From assembly GCF_010015445.1 (NCBI RefSeq), contig NC_053134.1:16986629-17050628 (forward strand): a DNA stretch of 64,000 nucleotides, written 5' to 3'. Position 1 is the stretch's first letter. Each line of letters opens with the position of its first letter. The notes below the pieces were generated by a model. The model was not told where the DNA came from. It saw only the letters and a program-made list of their open reading frames with translations, and ran no database searches. This DNA comes from Perca fluviatilis. Lineage: Eukaryota > Chordata > Actinopteri > Perciformes > Percidae. The position numbers and the translations under genes are program-made. Positions 23,282-35,538 of the stretch are shown here, in pieces.

Positions 23282-23900
23282 GATCATACATATCTACAAA
23301 AGCTGACGATAAAATTTCTACATTACAATTCATATTCACATTCTTTAGACACTCTTGACACCCAAATTATCCCAAAGGGGTCTTTAAGTTAAGAACTTCT
23401 AATCTAAAAGGCCAAACATTATTGAACTTAAATTAGGAGCATCTCTTTTAAAAAGGTTTTTACATAAATTTAAATCCTAAAATATATACAGTAGTACATT
23501 CTGTGATGGCCCTGCAAGGCCTGAATTCACAGACTGGACAGCTAGGTCCCTTGTAAAGCCTTTTTCGATCAGTTCAGCTCAACCTAGAAATCCTCGGATT
23601 CACGCTAAAAGAAGTGTGCATTTGCATTTCTAGGCTTTTAGTGAGTGGATACGATTTCAGAGTTGTGCTCAAAGACTCGGTGCCTGCTCACATGGGTGTT
23701 AATAGACAAACGCTGGTCGTTGTGGGAGTTTAACTGGTGGCTCTGTAACTCTAGGTCACCTTAAACCACGGTGGCTGTGAGAACGTCCCACAAATCTTTA
23801 TACCTTGCGAAACTCACCTAAAAGCAGCTGTTTGTGAGCAGCCCTGCTGTGTTGCCACTGATAAGAGTGGGAACATTATGGCTGGCAGATGTTGACGTGT

Positions 23901-26900
23901 TCACAGCTGGCGCCGCAACGCTTGTCTGTCTCTCCACATGGCAAGCACCTCTTTAAAGAGCAAGGGAATGATGAACACAATGCTGGACCCCGTCTGTAAC
24001 ATCAGAACGCAAAGTTACACAATGGGTTTTGTTAATTAAACGTTATACAATGACATGCTGAAGTGAAGTGTTGCTGTGGGTAAGGTTGCACCCATGTTTC
24101 CACCAGTGAACAAACAAGTGAAGATAAAAGAAAGAGGCACACCAAAAAACTAAAAAATATGGGGTTAAATTAAAATTGATTTTAAACTTGTGCAAAACAT
24201 GCAACATATATTTGTATACTTCAGAATTGGCAATTAAAAAGGTAATATTCATGCCAATGTATTGTAGAAACAAACACCTTTAAGATAGACCTTAGGGCTC
24301 CTGCACACTGGCTGCGTGGCGTAAGCGTGTCAGCTCCGTGGTGTGTCCGTTTTTATTTCGGCTCCCACGTTAACAGGTTAGAGCTTGCACGCTGCCGGTC
24401 TGCGTCTCAGGCGCGGCTCGATAACGCGTGCACGCTAGAAACAGGATCGACGCCTGTTTTTCACGTGACACGCAAGCGTGTTGGAAGCGTTTCCAGGCAA
24501 AATAGAATACGAAAAGATGTTTATATGTCATTTTGACACGAATACATATTAATAAATGACATTTTGATGTTTGAAAGTCTCTAGGTTTTGACATAAATGC
24601 AGATATAAATGTCATTTAAAAAAAAAATAAGACAAAAATAATTATCGATTTTCTAATATTGCACCTATCAATATAGAACAAAATATTCTGTAGCCTATTT
24701 TGCCGTCAATACTGCCGACGTTGTCTTTGCTGTAATCAAATCAATATGTATTTATGTTTAACATGAAGTTGAAGAACACGGCACGCTATTATTTCATTTT
24801 ATCAATGGGGAAACATACATGTGTACAGACAAGGCTAGCAGCGCCGCGTCAGACATGTTTCTGGTGTGCAAAGACACAGAAAACGCCACGCAGCCGCCAC
24901 ACAGCTGAGACGCAACAGACACGCCACGCAGGCAGTGTGCAGGAGACCTTATTCATGGCAGACATTTTGACTTGTCATAGTAACACTTATTATCTACACC
25001 TGTGCTTTCCCTACTGTGACATGTCAAAATGTCTTCAGTTAAAAGGTTTGTGGCTAGAAGGGATACAGCTACAACCGGAAATAATGCAAAATTATGCAAA
25101 ATCCAATCTAATCTAATAATACAATTTGAATACTATTTTCCTAAACTTAACTGTCGTCGCCGTAGCGGTAGTCCTTCGAGCCATAGCCGGTAAAAAAGCC
25201 TATTGCGATTTCAGGAAACCATCTTACCATGACGATGAAGAAGTAGAACACATACATCCAGCCCAGCTTGCTCTCAATCAGGGACACCAGGTACTAGAGG
25301 ATGACACAGACATAAATTAGGTCAGTGATGACTAGTCGACGACTATTTCCATAACCTAACATGCGATTTCATTACAAAAATATACAAATATTGTGTCAAT
25401 CTTATTCCTTGCAGTATATTGGCTCTATTGGGAATGGACTAAAGCGGCAGGACAAGTGTGGCTTGACAAACCGTGACACAACACAGAGAGACACTGACCA
25501 TGGTAAAGCACACACTTGCACACAGAACCACATGCATCAACTTTACCTGGGCAGACCCATCGAAAACCAACGTTAGCATCCTTTATTCTGTAATAGCATT
25601 TTGTCTTTTCCTGCTGTTTTAATGCATTTGTTTTGTATAGCGAACAGAGTTTTGCTCATGAAACGCCCTGTAGTTTTTGTTCACCTGTCCCCCTGCAGCT
25701 CCTATACTTCCTGTTCCGTCCACTATGCCAGTGACAGTAGCCAGTGCCTCCTGATTGCCCCTCAGAGCCCCCTGTCTCCCCAGGTCAGCAGATATGGCAG
25801 AGCTGATCATATTAGACGGGCCGCCGATGAAGAAGCCAGTGGTAGCCAACAGCGCTGCGTTTATCACCTGGTCATTCGGTGAGCCTGAGAAGGATGGAGA
25901 GAGAAACAGAGGGAGAGAGAGTAGAACTGTGACACTATGGTAATAATGCCACCATCATCTTTATAATATGAGGGTTTTCGTCGATTGTTGCCGACTGATT
26001 TTCTGTTGATCGACTGATCCACTAATGGTGAACTCTGTACTCACGGCTGTATCCCATCAGGGCTCCCATCGCCAGTGCCAGGCTCATGGCCAACACAGGG
26101 GCTCTCTTTCCCATGCAATCTGAAATCAAACCCTGAACGGTCCCTCCTGACGCAAAGAAACAGAGACACAATGAGAAAAAGACATCCAACTCTAAGCACG
26201 TTTTTTGTATGAAGGGGACAAAGGAGGAGGAGGAGGAGGAGGAGGAGGAGGAGGAGAGATGTCTTATTTTACGGACTTTTTGTTGTTGGTGACCTGTACA
26301 ATTATGAAGGCTCAAACACTGTTTTACAACCACTGTGGTTGCTGAGAGTCATATCAGAGAATATTACTTATAAACTAAACCCCAAAATGCACTTCAAGAA
26401 ATGACTTGTCTGAATTTGTATTATAAAATATTACTTAATCATTTTGGTTGAGATTAAATGCAATGTGTTATTTCTGTCTTATTTTGTTACTGTACAAAAA
26501 AAAACTAATTTCAATGAGACTAAAGCTCTATTCGCACGAGATTAGTATTACCTGCCGACCTCGAGTCATTTGGAATAATTACTGAGGTTGTCTGTGATGT
26601 TAATCCAGTGCGAATCGGCCATGTCTGTAATTTGTCAAGTAAAAATTACCCCGCAAATGGCCTACCGTATTTCGCCAAACACCAAGGTCCTGAGATAACA
26701 TTAGTCCCGTACGTGTCTGTGATTTGTCGGGGGTCGTATATCATTATTTCAAGGCTTATGTTTCCTGTGCGCCTGTTGCGGCCTAATGATAGGGTGTGCG
26801 CCTCTGATAGCCTCTACCGGGCCTGGCCCAAAAAGACACCGAACCCCGACCCAAGTGCGGTATAGCGGCCTCGACCCTGGCCGTCCTCCGACCTGTTCTC

Positions 26901-29900
26901 TGCGTGCCTCCAACTCCCATGGTACACATAAGTCTTACTTAATATGAATACTAATCCCGTGCGAATAGGGCTTATGATTATTATTAGGATGGAAGAAAAT
27001 GCAAAAAAAATAAAATAAATCTGCCTGCCACTCACCGATGATTCCTCCGACATCATACCACACAGAGAGGCGGTCGGCCTCGGCCTCCTTCCAGCCGTAG
27101 TTGTTGCTCAGGTAGAAAGGAAGCCAGAAGAAGAAGGAGTAGTTGACCAGCTTCAGACACGCATACGCCAGGGAATACTGCAGTACAAACAGACACCGAG
27201 TCGACATGTACTAGCATCATTCAATAACGGTTTGTTTAAAAGCCCTTTTGTAAATGAATTTGTCGTGACTTGTTGGGAGCTGTGGACTCACAGGTAGCAC
27301 GCCAGGCAGACAGAAAGCCTGGCAGAAGCCAATGGCTCGAGGAGCCTCGGCCAGAGGTTCGTCCGGCTGCTGAACTGACTGGTATTGTCTGGCGTACGCC
27401 TCCGCCTCCGCCTCATCCTCCTCGTCGCTCATCAAAGGCCTGTGGCTGTCTGTGTCCCTCTCCACCGGACTGAGTCCAGTCTCTGACTCCAAGCTCAAAC
27501 CTGACTCACACAACACACACATTCAAGCTGTGGAGATCGGCAATCAATTTATGCAATCAAGACACTAAACGGTTTCTATTTCGGGCAGAGTTCAAGTTCA
27601 AAATGGCTTCCATGGGAAAATCAATTTAAAGTGAACATAGAGTTGGGCGGTCCTGTCTAAAAACCCATGCCAAGTGCACACACATTAAAGCACAATTAGG
27701 GTTTTATCTCTCACAGTTATGTGTAATACTGTCACCTGAACAGCATTTTATGGTAATGTTGGGATGCAGCTAAATACACTGAAAGTACACAAACAATTTG
27801 TTTTTACATGTTCCTTGCAGTCCTTACCGACTTCTTTTGGGGAGGTAAGTAGGCCGAAGAACACCACCACCCCCCCGGCAAACTGCACCACTGAGGTCAC
27901 CAGGAAGGCATACTGCACACAGCAACATAGGTACATCATGTTAGCATTTAGTTAATGAGACAATTATAGTAAAAGGCATTAATAAATGTGTGTGTTTCTT
28001 ACCTCATATCCATACTTGAGCACGCTAGAAGCCAGGAAGGCCCCCAGGATGTTGCCTACAGAGGCACAAGCACTCCACAGGCCAAAGACAAAGCCACGGC
28101 TGGAAAACAACATCACGCAGTTCGATTAGAAAAACTGATCAATATGCAGGTTTTTTTTTTTGTTAAAAATGCCCTCTGATACAATTCCAGATAAAAAAAA
28201 AAAAACATACTTCAAAACGTCACAGACAGCTCAGTGATTTGGCTATTTTTATATTCAGCTAATTATGTTTACATTATGTATTCACAAGTCCTGCCACTGA
28301 GGAAAAGTGAGTCTAAATGGAGTCTATGTTTTGGCAGCAGCACTGGTGAATGGACGCCATTGTGCGAGTCGTTTCGGTGTGTGGGTGTGTGTGTATCATA
28401 AAGCTCCACTTGACAGACACAAACCTGAGTCAATATTTTTAGGCTGGACTGATGTTGCAGTTGTATGCTCGAAGCAATGTTACATAAATGCAGGTTCTGT
28501 AAACAGAGAAATGGCACACACCCAGCCTTGCCGAACCAGTTGCCCATGACGGCCACCACGCAGGGCCAGACAGCTGATTGCAGCAGGCCGTTCAGCACCC
28601 ACAGGCCACAGTACAGATAGACGTTGTAGATGTGGAGCCATTCGGTGAGAGTGCCAAACAGAAACTCCTGCAAACACACAGACAGCTACAGTTGTTTTCC
28701 AAACTATTATACAAAAAGCAGTGTATTGGGAACAAATGCTAACTGGTCTTTAGTATTCAATTAAGAAACTGTAAATGGATAGCATGCTAAATGTAAAGAC
28801 TTGACACAAACAAAGTACCCTGTGTATCAAGGCACACACACACGCACACACGCACACGCACGCACACGCACACACACACACACACACAAGGTCTATGTAC
28901 TCACCACTACAGCAGAGCCACACAGGCCGAAACAGAGCACGTAGCGCAGGTTCACTCTGTCCCCAATCACACCGCTGAGATACAGACCCTTTGAGGACAG
29001 AACCAACACAAAGTGACCCCAACTGACAATTAAGAGGACAATATCTGTGGGGGAAGTCGCTACTCTAGGAAGCTTGTTAAAGCTATAGTGCGTGACTATT
29101 TTATATTAATGAACATCCGTTCCATTCCAGCCATTGCCAAACGAGTTGCTACAAAGCTAATTAAGCCTATTGGCTCCACACGACTCTCTCTTTGTATTTC
29201 TCAGTATGGCTATGTTTACAAAATGGTGTAGTCCAGCGACATTTGCGCGCAGAAGCTTGGGTGATGCGTTTTACGTCTCCGCTGAGAAAGGACAACAGCA
29301 GCGTTAAGCTTTGGAGACGAAGAGGACATAAATATTACAAGATAATTATCTTGTGAAAAGTCCATCATGTTTTTTTTTTTTTTTTTTTTAAACCTCTGTG
29401 CCCTCCTTGATTTAACGTGTTAAACACTACTAGCATCTGCATGGAGAAGGGGTGGGGGGTGGTGCGTGATCACCGAAGGCTTGCGTCATGCGGATGCGCC
29501 GACAGTGTTGTCGTCATTACTTAGAATTCCTCATGGGGGCGACAGAAACTGCGCACTATAGCTTTAAACCCAGAATATCACGTTCGCTGCTCACCACTGC
29601 ATATGAAAAAAGGAAGATGGAGTCCAGAGCTCCCAGGAACAAAGTGGCCTGCTCTTCATCCTCAAACAGACGATTTTCCTCCCATGTCTGGGACAGTCAG
29701 AGATAACACAGTTAATTATAATGCAGTTTATCTACAGCAGGGGTTTTGAATGTTTATGGGCTGTCACCCCGCTCCGTTCTGCTGGTGCTCGGTACCTCGC
29801 CAGGAGAGAAAGCTGGTGCGCTGCCATTCTGGAAAGCCGGTGTCCACTGGGCTGAGATGCTGACTTTCACATTACTGAACGTCTTTCTGGACGCATGTAG

Positions 29901-31189
29901 CAACACATAGCTGGAGAGACAGAAAACAGTTTCACTCTGCAAGGAAAGGCTACGGGGGATTTGACAGAGATGCATCTAAACTATCCATGCAGAACAAACG
30001 GGTCGAAGTTCAAAGTTCAGCTGGAGGGGATGCTGAACACACGTTTAATATACTGGAACAATATTTCTTGTTTTGTTTCACATCGGTTCAAGTGCTACAT
30101 GGTTTATAAAATGGCAACTGTTTACATAATACCATTAAAAAGCTACAAAAGGTCACATAAGGCATGCAGAAGGCTAAATTCCAAACAAAGTAACAGTTAA
30201 ATTCTGCTGAAAGAATTCACAAGAAACACATCAACATCTTTATCGTAGAAACACAAGCCCATTTTTTTCTACTGAACAGCAGTATTCACTGTGCGCTACT
30301 ACCTGCTGCAGTGTTTTTACATGGCTGCAGACGTGTGCTATCTAATCACATCTACTGTAATTACAGATTAACGGCACTGACTGAAATAAACATTTATAGT
30401 AATATAATTCATATACTGGGGTTGATGAATGTAGAAATATATTAACACACAAACATGTTTTAAACAAGATTATACCAAAAACAATTATAAAATGCACAAT
30501 TTCCTTTTTTCTCACTTTTTTGATATTTTTCTTCTACAATGAGAAAAAAAAATTTAAATTCATTTTCACTACTTTCACCACTTTCAGACTTTTTTCAATT
30601 TGTGTAGTAACCCTGCTGTCTATTGGAAATCACTACTTATTGTCCATGTTATCTTGACCTCGTCTGACCTCGGAAACGTTGCCACCATTAACCTTTCACC
30701 CACATTTACAGCACACATCCATTCAGTCTCTCTGCACACCTGGCATCCACTTATTCAACGCCACTGATTTCTTGTAGTTTGTGCTGGTGGCTCAGTGGGC
30801 TATGAAGGGCTAATTAGAGGAGATTTCTGTTTCAAAACTGCTGTGAAAATTGGGTGAAAAGTCGTTTTCCCATCTTCCCTGTGACTCTTTCCAATGAATA
30901 TGCAATAAAGCAACGAGCTAATTAAAGACAATCCTAAGAAACAAAAACAAAAGCCTTACAAAGTCAAACTGGACAGGTCACTTGTACCAGTCTAGCCCTC
31001 ATTTGGGTTTCCAGGTACTCTGAGCACGTGTCTGGTATCACAGGGTCATCTAGGCACTAGCATTTACAATGGTAGCAGGTTTGAGGAAGACATTTAAAAT
31101 ACCCTAAGTTACCTAAAAAAGGTGAGGAGGAAGACAACCAGATGATGATGAGTGTACTGTGACAGGTAGCCACAGCACGGGGGAGGCAT
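23901..31189 (-). CDS. slc37a3: Solute carrier family 37 member 3 (sugar-phosphate exchanger 3)
   Basis: Thirteen coding exons on the minus strand: 31113-31189, 29796-29910, 29595-29687, 28905-28988, 28522-28667, 28003-28099, 27828-27912, 27292-27500, 27036-27177, 26045-26146, 25685-25884, 25228-25293, 23901-23993. All have GT-AG sites and compatible phases, giving 1509 nt and 502 aa (human about 494, from recall). Recognised blocks run in order: HHHLVVFLLTFF, LLHASRKTFSNVKVSIS, ATLFLGALDSIFLFSYAV, MFS loop GDRVNLR, WPCVVAVMGNWFGKA, SHRPL in the central loop, VNYSFFFWLPFYLSNN, GGTVQGLISD, ATTGFFIGGPSNMISSAIS and a basic C-tail. It is a 12-segment MFS protein. Human SLC37A3 is lysosomal and works with ATRAID in bisphosphonate release; its natural substrate is unsettled. 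ATG 31189 opens the exon's frame just before the conserved LSQ..HHH block. Introns hold several MITEs. No truncation or frameshift. Confidence 0.96.
24295..24948. mobile_element. PIF/Harbinger-like MITE in the last slc37a3 intron
   Basis: Termini GGGCTCCTGCACACTGG and CAGTGTGCAGGAGACC are inverted, and TTA flanks both sides (24292-24294, 24949-24951), the 3-bp TWA duplication of PIF/Harbinger elements. GC-rich ends include repeated GCGTGGCGTAAGCG-like and CGCCACGCAG words; the middle is AT-rich. No transposase. Confidence 0.75.
26222..26256. repeat. (GGA)n trinucleotide repeat
   Basis: About eleven GGA units within the slc37a3 intron between 26146 and 27036. Confidence 0.9.
26524..26972. mobile_element. 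MITE in slc37a3 intron (AGCYCTATTCGCACG ends)
   Basis: Left end AGCTCTATTCGCACGAGATTAGTATTA and right end ...TACTAATCCCGTGCGAATAGGGCT are inverted over about 25 bp. Flanks are TAA and TAT, so a 3-bp target duplication is possible but imperfect. Interior GC-rich, noncoding. Confidence 0.7.
28832..28889. repeat. (CA)n/(CG CA) microsatellite
   Basis: CACACGCA-type run ending 16 bp from the 3' edge of an slc37a3 exon (28905-28988). Confidence 0.9.
29081..29563. mobile_element. MITE, AGCTATAGTGCG family, TTAA flanks
   Basis: Inverted termini AGCTATAGTGCGTGAC and ...GCGCACTATAGCT, flanked by TTAA at 29077-29080 and 29564-29567 as in piggyBac-type insertions. It contains a 20-bp poly-T run and is noncoding. 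It sits in the slc37a3 intron between 28988 and 29595, ending only 32 bp from the exon edge. I recognise the sequence as a frequent percomorph element. Confidence 0.8.
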
Positions 31190-31260
31190 CACAGGGGCGG
31201 CCGGGGGGAGGTAAGAGGAGGTGGAGGACGAGATAGGGAGGTGGGGGTGGTGGTGGATGT
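31190..31260 (-). other. slc37a3: 5' UTR part of slc37a3 exon 2
   Basis: Read on the minus strand, a polypyrimidine tract and CTGAAG acceptor end at 31261, giving a plausible exon start at 31260 that runs into the start codon at 31189. The segment is purine-poor and has no ATG in frame before 31189. Confidence 0.5.
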
Positions 31261-32274
31261 CTTCAGGGGGAACAGCAACAGGACAGGGAGCGGGTTCAGT
31301 TATAGTGTCCCACTATGCCAGATGAGACAAGCACATCACTAGGGGAACCACAAAGAAAAGAAGGAATTGGAAACCAACGTTAAAACACTGAACTGCACTA
31401 ATGCTCATTATTGATAACAGGACAGTTTGTACAAAATAATTGCAAAAACATAAAATTAGTCCTTGGATGACTAAGAGAACACAAAACAACTATGTACGAG
31501 AGAAAATTAAAAAGGACATACATGCAGTGAAACTCATGTAAGACCCCCTTTGGTCCTGACAACCACCACCACACATCCCAGGTTTAAAGATGACCACGCA
31601 GTGTTTTGTGCAATTTCCTAAAGTTTAAGTGTGCAGTGTTTGAGTTCACCAAAGATGGTAGTGATCACGTGATGGATAACACTTGATACCTGATTTTACC
31701 AGTCCTGGCCGAATCCTGGACTACAAGCAATACTAGCTTGTAGAAAGTATCCATCCCTTTGAGGTAAAAGACGAATATGAATAGATGCATCGGGTCTGAA
31801 TGTTGGCCTGTGCACTGGCTCCCACAGGTATCAATGGACCCAGTGTACTGACAGCCAATGAAACCATTCCGCCTCCCCCACGTGCCTGTTCAGCTGTGAC
31901 CATGCATCGCCTCATGTTGTTTGCACAGGACTCAGTCCTGATTATGATGCCTCGAGTACTGATCCAGTACCAGCGCAGCATTTTCCCCTAAACTTAAAAT
32001 CTGTATGCCTCACAGTGTGGAACTCATTAAACTCATGTGACCAGAAATTTCTGTGGAGTGAAAAACTGGCACAGCGACTGAACGCATATAACTGAAAGGA
32101 CTAACTTTATTGTTTTTTTAAGACATTGACAAAGAAAGTGTATTTTATGTGGATCGGTTATGGTTTGATTTTGGGGTCCAGAGGCCAAAATGTACTATTC
32201 ATCTGAGAAACACTAATATGAAAGTCAAGTATAAAGTAATATACACTTAGATAGCTTAATTTGGGGTTCAAGCC

Positions 32275-33010
32275 CGAAGGGGCATGGGAACCACGTATGC
32301 AGCGGAGCTGTGGAACCCTACTGTTTTCACTAAGATTTTTATTTTTATTAGGGCCCGAGCACGAAAGTGCGAGGAACCTATTGTTTTTGTACAGATTATT
32401 AGGGCCAGAGCGCCGATAGCGGCAAAGGCCCTATTGAAACTGAAGGAATTTTTCTGCGCAATTTATCGCTTTTTTGGGGACCTGATCATACTCAAAAATT
32501 CACCAAACTTTGCACACGCATTAGGTCTGGTACATTTTTTTTTATATTTTAAGGGTTTCGTAGATAGACGTGAAAAAATGCTTCGCTAGCGGCCCCTACA
32601 AAACTTACAAAATTGAGCCCCTGCAGTACGTTTGATGTAGACTCACAAAATCTGGCATGCATATGTATCATGTCAAGACGTACAAAAAAGCTCATTGGAG
32701 CCATACCCTAAACCCAACCGGAAATCCGCCATTTTGAATTGAAAGTTTGAAAATAGTGCGTTTTTTGCCATTTCCGCATGTCGTACTTTAACGAACTCCT
32801 CCTAGAGATTTCAAATTTGGTCTGTGCCATCTTAAGACGTTAAAGATGAAAAGTTATTAAAAGAAAAACTTTTCGTCATAGGGCATGGCCGTGGCGGGGT
32901 GGCCATTTTGTGCGTTTCGCCAACGAAACAGGAAGTGGGTGTAACTCAAGTGTACATTGCCCCATCAGCTCAAAACTTTTCAGGATTCATAAGAGTCCAA
33001 CCCTGAGGAC
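32275..33010. repeat. Dispersed fish repeat (AGGGCCCGAGCAC type)
   Basis: Starts with three imperfect copies of a short unit (AGCCCGAAGGGGCATGGGAAC, GGGCCCGAGCACGAAAGTGC, GGGCCAGAGCGCCGATAGCG), followed by text on the theme CCAAACTTTGCACACGCATTAGG and AACGAAACAGGAAGTGGGTG. I recognise this as a widespread teleost interspersed repeat; boundaries are approximate. It lies in the first (5' UTR) intron of slc37a3. Confidence 0.55.
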
Positions 33011-33079
33011 ATCTAGAGACTTTAATTTTTGTTTTTGTTTGCAAAAAATCTTAATTTCTAACTAGTAATTGAAGCTATC

Positions 33080-33240
33080 AAATAACTGTAGTTAAAAAGT
33101 CCAATATTTCCATCTGAAATGTAGTGGAGTAGAAGTAGAAAGTGCCATTAAAAGAAACGACTCAAGAAAAGTACAAAATGTCAAAGGTGTACTTAAGTAC
33201 AGTACCTGAGTAAATGTACTTTACATCACACTACTGCTTG
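33080..33240. repeat. Dispersed fish repeat, AGTAAAAGTACT type
   Basis: GTAGTGGAGTAGAAGTAGAAAG, ACTTAAGTACAGTACCTGAG and TAAATGTACTTTACATCAC are hallmark phrases of a very common teleost repeat. Related to the fragment at 1690-1890. Confidence 0.6.
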
Positions 33241-34017
33241 TAACTCAATATTTCCCTATCCTTTTTGCAAAACACAACCCCTTGTCAGTTCAAGCAGGCC
33301 GTTAAAGGCAGGTAAATGCTCACCTGCAAAAGTTTAAGTAAATCTGTATGTTATGTTGTGCACCTTGGGTATAAACTGCTGTATTGTATGCTCTGCTGGG
33401 CTGTTAAAATAATTGCTCCCACGGGGATAATAAGGTTTACTTAACCTGAAACTCCCTCAAGGTAAACATGATTTCCTGGCATAATGGTAGGGTGCCTGGT
33501 AACAATATGTTGTAACCCCTGCAGATACAATAACTGACATGTGGTACACTGTATATACAGCATACAACACTAAAAGGGAAAATAAAAGCAAGAATTGCTG
33601 TTCAAAAGGACGCCATCAGATTTCTGTAGATTACAGAACAGACGGGCGCTAGTTCGTGCCTCTCGTTTATTCATTGTTTGTTTTTTTGTGACTTTTGATT
33701 TAGCTTGTTCAACCTCGTCTTTTATTCACAATACGCCTATGAATATCCAGTCAATTAAATCGATTTGTTTTCGACAGCATTTTATTGTTGTTGGAGGGAG
33801 CATTTGCCACTACTGCTCCTGCAGAACAGTTTCTGTCCATCCGTGCCCCACAGAGTGACAAGGCACCCAACGTTAGCTAGTTATACTTGATGACAGGGTA
33901 GCCAGTTCCGGGGTCCATTACACTTAAAAGTCACAACAAACGTCTACAAACAAACAGCTCGCAGTGACAGTTCCAAGCTTTAAATAAACAGACACAAACC
34001 CCGAAGCGTTTTCTTAC

Positions 34018-34175
34018 CTTTCTGCTCGTGTAATCGTTAGCTGGCTTGTTCTCGGTGTGGCGACAGTCTGTGTTTACTGTGGATTCCTGTGTAACAGACG
34101 CGTCGCTGTCCGCTGAGCACAGCGGCGCACTGCTGCCACCAGCAGGACAGGAGTGGAACGACAGGTTTAACAAAA
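34018..34175 (-). other. slc37a3: Probable noncoding exon 1 of slc37a3
   Basis: On the minus strand a donor GCAGAAAG|GTAAGAA lies at 34018/34017. The segment upstream of it is the most CpG-rich of this interval (GACGCGTCGCTGTCCGCTG). An open frame crosses it without similarity. The transcription start is not determined. Confidence 0.45.
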
Positions 34176-34649
34176 TAAGGAGACAGCAGCTGTTCAGCTT
34201 TCACCTGTCACTGTGCCACTTGTGGGGTAACGTTAGAGACAACCTACCGCATCATCGGCTACAGGCAGATTTCTACATAGTTTTAAAACTGCCCCGCCAA
34301 AATCACTTGTTAGAAATACTCCAGTTCACTGCCTGACACTGCAACAGGGACCCAGCACTGAACTTGGACAGCACTGAAATTCTGGTAAGCCTTTAACATT
34401 AGTTTGCTCAGTTTATATGTGTAGCCTACATATGTTAAGGGGTGGTTCTATACGATGTTTAAATATGTGTTTTTTTGGTATTTAATTTAAATTAATAATG
34501 TAATTATTAGTATTAAAATGTATTATATACAATCAACAATACCATTAAAGAATTGAAGGATTCAAATGTTTATTTGTTGAAGCAGTGTAGTGCATAGAAG
34601 TGTAACGTGGCGCAAACCTAACGTGCTAAAAGACTAGTGTGAAAAACAA

Positions 34650-34651
<2 letters not shown>

Positions 34652-34726
<75 letters not shown>
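34652..34726. repeat. (TA)n microsatellite
   Basis: Pure alternating TA for about 75 bp, capable of cruciform extrusion, in the slc37a3-dennd2a intergenic region. Confidence 0.95.
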
Positions 34727-34731
<5 letters not shown>

Positions 34732-35204
34732 CTTTACAATTAAAAGAACACATAAATAACACAGCAACAAAACAATTAAACAAACTTCAGTTCATTTGTA
34801 GCCTGAAAGTAGTTAGTTTCTCTTTGGATGCAACATTTTTAGAAGCCCCTTGTCATGTATGTAGTTTACAAATCCTATTGGGACTCTCTTATTCATTTCT
34901 ATAGAAGTAAATATACACCCTGGGGCAAGGAGTGTGGGCTGATATGCTACAGCTGCATAAGCAACTGTGGCTCAGAGGCAGTTGTGATGTGAATTCCAAC
35001 AAACTTTAGCTTTAGAGGGAAATAATGTACAATGACGTCTGTCCCATGTGTCAGTCGTTTCGCTGCAGCTAGTAGGCAATATTATGGAAATAAAGTAGTC
35101 TCAGTCAGTATTAAAAGCCATTCATTCACCGGTCATGTCAGCTATGAGAGGGACAGCCATGCAGATAGAGACATTCATGAAGAGAGCGTGAGAGATGGAC
35201 AGAC

Positions 35205-35252
35205 AGAGAGGGAGAGAGAGAGAGAGAGAGGGAGGGAGGGAGGGAGGGAGGA
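35205..35252. repeat. (GA)n/(GGGA)n purine tract
   Basis: GAGAGAGA passing into GGGAGGGAGGGAGG; a polypurine tract near the dennd2a leader. Confidence 0.9.
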
Positions 35253-35299
35253 AGTCATATCCAGTGTGTGTGGGGAGAGAAAGAGTGAATGAAAATTGA

Positions 35300-35538
35300 A
35301 GATTGGAGAAGAGACAGGGAGAGAAGTGTACAGGCTTTATTCTCTCTCAATTAAATATCCGACCACTCTCTTCAAGGCTTAAAATAAGTTAGAAAACCTA
35401 TTGTAGATGGTTTAACCTGGACATACAGCACACCGTGGGAGTTTGGAGGTTATCCCAATGGATACTGTTATAGCCGCATGGGTTGCATTATGCTCCCATT
35501 TCACTAATGAACACAAGGACACTGTACGACAGAAGGAG
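35300..35538 (+). other. dennd2a: Candidate 5' leader exon of dennd2a
   Basis: A strong donor AAGGAG|GTAAGAAG at 35538/35539 lies 1.08 kb before the coding exon acceptor at 36614. The left limit is arbitrary. An ATG at 35458 opens 27 codons up to the donor. The exon is inferred from the splice signal alone; a leader could start elsewhere. Confidence 0.35.

Larger units (their letters stand above)
34176..35457. promoter_or_regulatory. Divergent intergenic region between slc37a3 and dennd2a
   Basis: Head-to-head interval of about 1.3 kb, assuming the first exons called here. It contains a candidate alternative donor on the plus strand (TTCTG|GTAAGC at 34384), a 75-bp (TA)n run and a GA/GGGA run. 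No coding feature is seen. Confidence 0.4.
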
